NCBI RefSeq assembly: GCF_017591435.1
Contig: NC_059299.1
Coordinates: 12,834,842-12,898,841 of the forward strand
Source: Portunus trituberculatus
Taxonomy: Eukaryota > Arthropoda > Malacostraca > Decapoda > Portunidae
Length of the DNA stretch: 64,000 bases
Direction: 5' to 3'
The position numbers and the translations under genes were made by a program. Below are positions 55,733 to 64,000 of the stretch, one piece after another. How positions within the stretch are numbered: the stretch's first letter is position 1; each line of letters opens with the position of its first letter. Under the pieces are notes generated by a model, which ran no database searches, was not told where the DNA came from, and was given only the letters and a program-made list of their open reading frames with translations.

Positions 55733-58700
55733 TTACCTAGTTGTATGTTACAGGGTTCGAGCAGGGCTTGACCTGTCTCCATATCTACATTTATCTAACT
55801 TCTCCTTAAATTTGCACACACATTCTGCTGTTACAATCTCTCCACTTAATTCATTCTAGATGTCTACTGTGCTCAGTTTATTCCATTTATCAATGCTACG
55901 ATGCGGGAAACTGTATTTTCTCATGTCATTTAGACAGATGTCTTTTATTAGCTTTTTTCCATGTCCTCGGAGATGATTACTTGTGATCACCTTTATCAAC
56001 TCTCTGTCCAGTATGTCAATCCTGTTCACCAATTTATACATAAATATCATGTCTCCTCTTGTTCTTCTCTCTTCTAATGTGGTCAGCCCCAGCTTCCTCA
56101 GTCTTTCCTCATAGTCTAACTCCCTGAGTCCTGGTACCATCCTTGTTGCCAGCCTCTGCACCCTTTCTACCTTCTTCACATTTTTCTTCATATGTGGTGA
56201 CCAGACACAAGCTGCATATTCTAACTGGGGTCTTATTAAGATACATAATATCTTCTTCATCATTCCTTCATCTAGGTAGTGGAATGCAAGGCCAATATTT
56301 TGAAGCATGTTATATGTTTTCCAAAAAATCTTGTTAATGTGTTTCTCCGGTGACAAAGTGTTTTGCACGGTTACTCCTAAGTCTTTCTCCTCATTGGTCT
56401 CTTTAATTTTCTCATCACCCAGCCTGTAATCCCAGTTTGGTCTGTATCTACTTCTTCCCATTTTCATAACATGGGTCTTGTCTATATTAAATTCCATCTG
56501 CCACTCTTTACTCCACTCATATATTTTATCAAGATCTTCCTGTAACTTGTTACAATCTTCCACATTCTTTACTCTCCTCATAATTTTAGTATCGTCCGCA
56601 AACATGTTCATGTAACTGTCAATTCCTACTGGCATATCATTAACATAAATCAAAAACATGATGGGACCAAGCACTGACCCTTGTGGAACTCCACTGGTTA
56701 CCTTCTTCCACTCGGACTTCCTTCCTCTCACCACTGTTCTCATTTCTCTTCCCATTAAGTAATTTTCCATCCATTTTGCTAGTTTATCATTTACTCCTCC
56801 AATCTTCTTTAGTTTCCACATCAGTCTATTGTGTGGTACTTTATCAAAGGCCTTTCTCAAGTCCAGGTAGATAGCATCCACCCATCCCTCTCTATGTTGT
56901 AGTATGTCAGTCACTCTTGAATAAAAACATAATAAATTGGATACACGATCTTCCTTTTCTGAAACCAAACTGCCTTTCACTCAGAATGTTTTCACTTTCT
57001 AGATACTCACTCCACTTAGCTTTAATTACTTCTTCACATACCTTGCACAATATACTAGTCAACGATACTGGTCTATAATTTAGCGGTTCCATTCTACTAC
57101 CATTCTTATATATAGGCACAATGTCAGCTCTTTTCCACTCTTTCGGGACTAATCCTGTTCGTATGGAGGTTTCCACAATATCAAATACAGGGTTCAACAA
57201 TTGATCCTTACATTCATTTAGCAACCTCCCAGATATGCCATCAGGCCCCATTGATTTATTAATATCCAGATTGCTTATAATTTTCCTTACATCTTCCTTA
57301 GTAACCATGATGTCCTGCATTTGCTTTATTTCCGTAGGCCTTCCTCCCATAAAATGCTCCTCCTTTGTAAACACTTTGCAAAAGTTGTCGTTCAAAATTT
57401 CAGCTATATCTCCAGCATCCTCATATACTTCTTCCCGTTTTTACCTTTTCTATTGCCTCCCTTATATTTAGTTTTCCATTTATGAATTTGTAAAACATTT
57501 TGGGTCACTATCACAGTTTTCCACCACCCTCTGTTCATATTCCTTCTGTGCTGTTCTCCTTACTTCAACATATCTATTCCTTGCTGTTTTGTAAACTTCT
57601 CTTGATAATACATCACTGTTTTTCTTAAGTTTCTTCCATGCCTTTTCTTTGTTCTTTTTGCTTCTTCACAATTTCTATTAAACCACTGTTTATTATTTAA
57701 AGTCCTCTTTCTGTAATATGGCACAAACTTTTCACAGCAGAGTTATACAAATCCATAAATTTATCGTATTTCAATTGCATATCCCTTTCCTGGTATACCA
57801 CGGACCAGTCAATTTCATTAAAGAACTCCCTTATATGGTTATAATTTGCCCTAATATAATTTAATTTTTCCTCCTGCGTTCCACAATCTTATTCGAGCTT
57901 AATTCTGTATCCAGCTCAAAGCTTAGGACATCATGATCGCTTTTCCCCAAGGGACATTTATGTTCAATTTCCTCTTAGAGAGATGCCCCTGGTAAATACC
58001 AAATCCAACCTTGCTGCAACATCTTGTCCCCTGCACCTTATTGGTGATCTCACCCACTGTGTCATCAAGTTATTTGTTGCTACCTTTAACAATTCCTCTG
58101 CCCACTTACCACCGTTCACCACTTCGTAGTCTTCCCACACTATTTCTTTACAATTAAAGTCTCCGACTATCATCACTCATCCTTTCTGATGAGTTCTTGC
58201 TTCATTCTGTCTAGAGTATTTCTCATCACCATTTGGTACTGTTCATATTCCCAAGCACTGGTTCTGGGTGGTATGTATACTGTTATAATATTAATGTCCC
58301 TCTTGCCATCTGTTATAAGCATACTTATCACTTCCTCATTTCTCTTACTATAGTTCACCTTCACTATCAGATCTTCCTTAGTAAGAAACATTATACCACC
58401 ACCTCCTTTATTTTTTCTATAATTTCTCCATACTTTGTAGTGTTTTACAACAAACCAGTCTAGCTTTATTTCGGGCCTTAGCTTTGTTTCCACTACACAC
58501 ATTATGTCCGGTTCGTTATTTCTTAGGTAATCCATACATTCTAGCCTCTTAGACAGAAATCCATCTATATTCATGTAAGTCACTTGTATTCCATTCCTAG
58601 TCTCTTTCTTCCATGTAATGTCTATTCTGCCTGTTTTATCCACCACTTCTTTAGCCTCCCATTTCTCATCCTCCAAAAAAACTTGGTCTTTTCCTCCTCT

Positions 58701-59789
58701 GTTCTTTCGTTGTTCCTCTCTTTCACTTCAGTTACAAGCTCTTTCATTCTCATTCGCTCATCCTGTGACATATTTCTTCTTATGTAAATTGTTTTGGTTT
58801 CCTCTGAGTCCTTAAGTTTCCAAGCCCTCCTCAACAAGGCCTCAGCTGCCACCTGAGACTTGAATTTTAATTTTAATGGTCTATTCTTGCCTTCCTCAAA
58901 AGCTCCCAATCTCACACTTTCTTCTACCTCAACATATAGGTCCTCTTCCTCCGCAGAGATCTTATACAGTATAGACTTAATCCTGTCATTTTCCTTATTC
59001 CTCCTACCCTGCCAGTTTCTGTTAGTTTCCTCCCTCAATCTTGTTATGGTCACACATTTTTTTTCTTTTCAGCAATATCTCTCACCACATACTCATTTTC
59101 CTTTAGTGCCTTTACCATTTCACTCTGCATAATCATTTTATTTTCCTCTTCCTGCTTTTTCACTATCTCCCTAAAGGACCTTTGTACCTCCTGATGTTCA
59201 TGGTTCACTTCTTTCATCCTAGCATCAATTAGATTAAGGCATTCCTCCTTCCTCAAGTCCCCTTCGGATATTTTCATCTCCATTTCTAGGAGTTTAGCCT
59301 TCATCTCTTCACATTGTTTCCTTAGTTGTTGGTTTTCTTTCTCCATCTCTACTTTTTCTTTCAATAGCTCTTTATTCGCTATCGTTAACAAATAGATCTC
59401 TTTTTTGAACGAATCATTCTCAGCTATAACTCTATCCAGTTTTTCTTCTATGGACAAAATGTTTAGGAACTTACTTTCCAGTGCCTGGATTCTTGCATCC
59501 ATATCTAATTTCTCCAGTCCTCTTGGAGTAGTTACGAAACCTTCAAAATCTTTGGGTTGTCTAGGAGTAGCCGCCATGTTTGTTATCGTCAGCTGATTAC
59601 GGCCAAAACAATCACCGCCCACACTCTCATCTCAGGGACCACTCTCCATATCCCTCACTTTCAACACTATGCGACAGTAGGACATCAACAGGACACTAAC
59701 TTAGAGGTACCCGGACCCTGTAACACCATAGGTATTTTCACTTCTTCCCGTCCGCAGCCACAGACGAGCCGTCCTCTCTCAGCGACGGC

Positions 59790-59791
<2 letters not shown>
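55731..59791 (-). mobile_element. Near-full-length LINE (CR1/L2-like), second subfamily
   Basis: Minus strand, ~4.06 kb. A GC-rich 5' end beginning CGCCGTCGCTGAGAGAG follows an (AC)n array. ORF1 (59,622-58,622, two overlapping frames) encodes a long Glu/Lys coiled coil and a basic region (LKLKFKSQVAAEALLRRAW). The endonuclease (58,676-57,964) shows TYMNIDGFLSK, VVETKL, VYIPPRT and GDFNCKE. The RT (57,395-55,856) shows YRPVSLTSILCKV, LRKAFDKVPH, SGVPQGSVLGP and FADD. Defects include the frame change in ORF1, breaks at 57.9-57.4 kb and about 56.95 kb, and a stop at 55,856 where related copies have Trp. It ends CAACTAGGTAAATA and then (AC)n. Confidence 0.9.
58622..59622 (-). pseudogene. LINE ORF1, coiled-coil protein with a frame break
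   Basis: The first frame (59,622-59,050) gives MAATPRQPKDFEGFVTTPRG near its start and a heptad-rich coil; it ends just after a run of eight A. The second frame (59,053-58,622) continues VTITRLREETNRNW and the basic nucleic-acid-binding region. A one-base change in the A-run, or ribosomal slippage there, would join them. Confidence 0.7.

Positions 59792-59820
<29 letters not shown>
59792..59820. repeat. (GT)n array between two LINEs
   Basis: The 3' tail of copy C, directly abutting the 5' end of the LINE at 55,731-59,791. Confidence 0.95.
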
Positions 59821-59823
<3 letters not shown>

Positions 59824-62800
59824 TTACCTAGTTGTAGTTTTACGCTTGTGTGGCCCCGTCTCCATATCTACACTTATCCAATTTTTCTTTAAAGCTATGC
59901 ACACACTTTGCTGACACCACTTCTTCACTCAAACTGTTCCAAGTATCAACACATCTTTGCGGGAAACTATATTTTTTAACATCTCTCAGACATCTTCCCT
60001 TCCTTAGTTTTTTACTATGTGATCTTGTGCTTCTAATGTCATATTCTTCTCTCAGGATCAGTTTCTCATTATCCATTTGATCCATTCCGTTAATCAATTT
60101 ATAAACTTGTATCAAATCCCCTCTCTCCCTTCTCTGTTCTAGGGTTGGTAGATCCATAGCTTTTAGTCTCTCCTCATATGTCATCCCTTTAAATTCTGGA
60201 ACCATTCTTGTAGCCATTTTTTGTAGTCTCTCCAACTTCCTTATGTGTTTCTTTTTATGGGGGGTCCACACAACTCCTGCATATTCCAATCTGGGTCTTA
60301 TTATAGTACTTATCAATTTCTTCATCATTTCTTTGTCCATGTAGTGAAATGCTAATCCAATATTCCTTAGCAAATTATATGTCTCTCTGAAAATTCTATC
60401 AATATGGCTTACCGGTTGATTGTTTTCTTCCATTGTCACTCCCAAGTCCTTTTCCTTTTTTTACTTTTTCTAGTTCTACTCCATCTCCCATCAAATAGAT
60501 TCCCACTGGTCATCTTTCACTCTTTCCCATTTCCATGACGGCTTTTTTCCACATTGAATTCCATCTCTCATTTTTTACTCCATTTCCAGATCTTGTTTAA
60601 GTCTTCCTGCAGTATTTCACAATCCCCTTTTTGTTTTATGACTCTGCACAGTTTCACATCGTCCACAAACAGATTTATGTAGCTGTTCACTCCCTCTGGC
60701 ATGTCGTTTATATATATGAGAAAAAGTATTGGCGCCAATACTGACCCCTGTGGCACTCCGCTTTCTACTGCTCTCCACTTGGACTTCATATCTTTAACTA
60801 CCGTTCTTATTTCTCTCCCCCTCAAATAATTTTTCCATCCATCTCAATGTGATTCCTTTTGAGCCACCCTTCTCCTCTAACTTCCACAGTAATCTTGTAT
60901 GTGGCACTTTATCAAATGCCTTTTTTAATCCAAATAAATAGTCAACCTCTCTCTCTTGTACTCTATCAACTATTCTAGAGTAGAAACTCAGTAAATTAGT
61001 TACACACGACCGTCTTTTTCTAAAACCAAATTGGCTATTTGATATCAATTTGTTTGTCTTCAAGGAACTCAATCCATTGTTTCTTTATTATTCTTTCACA
61101 CATCTAGCATATTACACTAGTTAGTGATACTGGTCTGTAATTTAAAGGTTCTTCCTTCCTTCCGCTTTTATATATGGGAATCACCTCAGCTCTTTTCCAT
61201 TCTACTGGTACTGTTCCATTTTCTATTGAACATTTTATGATGTTGTATATAGGACTTGCTAGTTCTTCCCTACATTCTTTCAGTATTCTGCCTGAGACTT
61301 CAACCGGTCCCATTGCCTTCTCTTCATCCAATTCTTTCATTAACTCTTTTATTTCAAACTTGGTTACTTTAACCTCTTTCATATAGACAGTCTCTCTATT
61401 ACCCTGTGGCCTTTCAAATTTGGATTCCTTAGTAAAGACCTCCTGGAATTTATTATTTAATAGTTCTGCCATACTTTTTGGGTCTTCCACCATCCCATTC
61501 TTTCCTTTTAACCTTTCTATTGTTTCTTTTTGCCTTATTTTCCCATTGATGAATCTGTAGAACAATTTTGGTTGTTCCTTACATTTTTCGACATTGTCCT
61601 TCTCATAGTTCCTTTCCTCATCCTTCCTCACCTTAACATATTCATTTCTGGCTGCCTTGAAGTTTTCCTTATTTACTGGATTTCTATTTCTCCTCCACCT
61701 TTTCCATGCTCCATCTCTTTTTTCCTTTGCCCTAGCACACCTTGCGTTAAACCAATCTTTCTTTCCTTCTTCTTTAGGTCTATATTTCGGGACATATTCC
61801 CTGACTCCTGTTTTGTATATTTCCAAAAATAAGTTATACTTCTCTTGCACTGTCTCTGAGTTTTCCATTTCCTCCCAGTTAACGTATTTGAAGTAGTTCT
61901 TCAGATTCTCAATATCAGCCTTTCTGTAATTTAATCGGTCTCCTTTGTATGATTCGTCTCTATCTTCCTTTCCTTCTATATCCATTTCTAATATTACATG
62001 GTCACTCTTTCCCAATGAGCACTTATATCTTATATCATTGTTCATTTGTATACCCCTTGTAAAAACTAGGTCCAATCTCGCCGGCTCGTCGTTTCCTCTG
62101 AATCTTATGTTTTCCTTTACTCTTTGGTCCATCATATTGTCTATCATTAGGTTTAGGAATCTTTCTCCCCAGGCTTCTTCCCCAATACCACTTTCATAAT
62201 TTTCCCAGTCCACTTCTTTACAGTTGAAATCTCCTACTAATATCACTTTTCTCCTTTCTTTAACGATTCTCATTAGACTCCTTATTGTGTCATCAGATTC
62301 TATCATGTCTTTATATTCTTGATTGGTCCATGAATTTGTTTTTGGTGGCACATATGTTACAATGATTGTTAACTCTTTTTTATTAATATGCATCTTAACA
62401 TACAGTACTTCTGCATTTCCTTCCCCACATTCCACTTGGTTTAACACCATCTCCTTCCTTAACATTATCATGACTCCTCCTCCTCCTTTACCCCCTCTGT
62501 CTCTCCTCCAAACATTATACCTATTATTCAAATCTATTTTGATTGCCTCATTTAGTTTTGTTTCAGCCAGGCATACAATATCCGGTTCTTCTTTCTTTAT
62601 GCAATCTCTTAATTCTAATTTACTTGATAAAACCCCATCTATGTTCGTATACATCATTTTTAGTTAAACTGCTTTAGTTACTGCTGCAGCCAGTTCGTTG
62701 TAGCTCTTCCTTTCTTCCTCATTTCTATTTTTCTTTATATAGATATCCTTGCAACCTTCTGTTTCTCTGAGTTTAGTTGTTCTATATAATATTTCTTCTG

Positions 62801-62990
62801 TTGCTGCTTGTGATTTTAGTAGTATCTTAATTGGTCTCGTTGTTCCTTCTTGATGAGGTCCCATTCTGTGTATTTCTTCTACTTCCTCTTCTAAGTTCTG
62901 CCTATCTTCGTCGTTTAGATTTTTTAGTAGGTCTTTGACTGATTTCATTTCTTCTTTTTCTCTTCTTGGTCTATATTTTACAATTTCCCT

Positions 62991-62993
<3 letters not shown>
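59821..62993 (-). mobile_element. LINE copy C (CR1/L2-like), 5'-truncated
   Basis: Minus strand. The C-terminal part of ORF1 (62,948-62,664) encodes IKILLKSQAATEEI and IYIKKNRNEEERKS. ORF2 opens at 62,657 and stays open to 61,104: endonuclease with MMYTNIDGVLSSKLE, LAETKLNEA, GDFNCKEVDWEN and LGKSDHVIL, then the start of the RT. The frames then break (61,072-60,794, 60,825-60,568, 60,445-59,840). The catalytic motif reads FVDD instead of FADD. It ends ACAACTAGGTAAATA followed by (AC)n. Confidence 0.92.

Positions 62994-63080
<87 letters not shown>
62994..63080. repeat. (GT)n array between copies C and D
   Basis: About 87 bp. It is the tail of copy D and the 5' flank of copy C. Confidence 0.96.
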
Positions 63081-63082
<2 letters not shown>

Positions 63083-63264
63083 TTACCTAGTTGTAGTTTT
63101 AAAGGGCCTGGGCTTTATACTCGTGTGACCCCATCTCCATATCTACACTTATCCAATTTTTCTTTAAAACTATGCACACTCGTTGCTGACACCACTTCTT
63201 CACTCAAACTGTTCCACGTCTCATCACATCTTTGTGGGAAACTATATTTTTTAACATCTCTCAG
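63081..63264 (-). mobile_element. LINE copy D, 3'-end fragment
   Basis: The last ~184 bp of the same LINE, nearly identical to the end of copy C (KYSFPQRC... to KLDKCRYGDG... and TACAACTAGGTAAATA). It is truncated at its 5' side directly at a (GT)n array. Confidence 0.9.
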
Positions 63265-63287
63265 ATGTGTGTGTGTGTGTGTGTGTT
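63265..63287. repeat. (GT)n array between LINE D and SINE
   Basis: The 3' tail of the SINE and the 5' flank of LINE copy D. Confidence 0.93.
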
Positions 63288-63570
63288 TCACTGTTTGATC
63301 TGCTGCAGTCTCCGACGAGACAGCCAGACGTTACCCTACGGAACGAGCTCAGAGCTCATTATTTCCGATCTTCGGATAGGCCTGAGACCAGGAATACACC
63401 ACACACCGGGACAACAAGGTCACAACTCCTCGATTTACATCTCGTACCTACTCACTGCTAGGTGAACAGGGCTACGTGAAAGGAGACACACCCAAATATC
63501 TCCACCCGGCCGAGGAATCGAACCCCGGTCATCTGGCTTGTGAAGCCAGCGCTCTAACCACTGAGCTACC

Positions 63571-63571
<1 letters not shown>
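63288..63571 (-). mobile_element. tRNA-derived SINE, subtype 2, second copy (minus)
   Basis: Nearly identical to 3,014-3,312, with A box TAGCTCAGTGG, B box GGTTCGATTCC and the shared body blocks. (GT)n lies on both sides. Confidence 0.9.

Positions 63572-63627
<56 letters not shown>
63572..63627. repeat. (GT)n array between SINE and LINE
   Basis: The tail of the following LINE and the head-side flank of the SINE. Confidence 0.95.
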
Positions 63628-63629
<2 letters not shown>

Positions 63630-64000
63630 ACCTATTTGTATTTACCTATTTGTGTATTACAGGGCCCGAGCTAAGCTCTCTGTGTCCTGTCTCCTTGTCC
63701 ATTCCTGTCATATCTCTCTTTCATCTGATTGACACACACCGCGTCAACGACATGACTGCTCAGTTTATTCCACTTATCAATGCTACGATGCGGGAAACTG
63801 TATTTTCTCACGTCATTTAGACAGATGTCCTTTATTAGCTTTTTCCATGTCCTCGGAGATGATTACTTGTGGTCACCTTTATCAACTCTCTATCCAGTAT
63901 GTCAATCTTGTTCACCAATTTATACATAGTTATCATGTCTCCTCTTGTTCTTCTCTCTTCTAATGTGGTCAGCCCCAGCTTCCTCAGTCTTTCCTCATAG
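63628..64000 (-). mobile_element. LINE second subfamily, 3' end, runs off the window
   Basis: Minus strand, matching the 3' part of the LINE at 55,731-59,791 (KKLIKDICLNDMRKYSFPHR and the upstream LGLTTLEERRTRGDM). The terminus TACCTATTTG is duplicated at the left edge (63,629 and 63,644). The 5' part lies outside the window. Confidence 0.88.

Noticed and set aside
61104..62657. A host gene encoding a 517-residue endonuclease-like protein
   Set aside because: The endonuclease-RT order, the family copies in this window and the (AC)n borders show it is LINE ORF2.

Overview
This is eukaryotic nuclear DNA. It has GT-AG introns, non-LTR retrotransposons, tRNA-derived SINEs, DNA-transposon remnants and very dense dinucleotide microsatellites: (AC)n, (AG)n and (AT)n arrays up to about 255 bp. 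Together with the arthropod-type genes this suggests a decapod crustacean, possibly a crab. The organism call is an inference.

Three host genes can be assembled exon by exon, and all phases agree apart from one frame break. (1) 7,916-11,992 (+) is a five-exon gene for a 969-residue basic, low-complexity protein. Its first residues (MNWVGG...) resemble the N-terminus of the meiotic crossover factor REDIC1/C12orf40. (2) 39,364-20,773 (-) is a 17-coding-exon Ack (activated Cdc42 kinase, TNK2-like) gene of about 1,410 residues: SAM-like N-terminus, tyrosine kinase, SH3, CRIB, long Gln/Thr-rich tail and C-terminal UBA. Exon 14 has an apparent one-base frame break near 26,357. (3) 41,889-49,413 (+) is a four-exon nanos gene of 426 residues with a perfect double CCHC zinc finger, split by a 5.3-kb intron that carries an antisense CR1-type LINE. 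Ack and nanos are head to head, 2.5 kb apart.

The rest is repeat-rich. 1-6,302 holds degenerate tandem repeats followed by a SINE/SINE/LINE train. 12.4-13.5 kb has a hairpin and a GC-rich island set between (AT)n arrays. 13.5-20.7 kb is mostly AT-rich intergenic DNA with a large palindrome and one candidate membrane-protein exon. The Ack introns carry nested Tigger/pogo-like elements, another TIR element, two copies of a second SINE and a foldback. 52.7-55.0 kb holds nested DNA transposons. 55.0-64.0 kb is a head-to-tail train of LINEs and SINEs.

The most striking pattern is that the LINEs and one SINE superfamily have an (AC)n array at nearly every boundary, always in the same orientation relative to the element. 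Each new copy appears to have landed in the (AC)n tail of an earlier one. The SINE and LINE also end in a similar short motif before the tail. This points to a microsatellite-targeting LINE/SINE partnership in CR1/L2-like elements.
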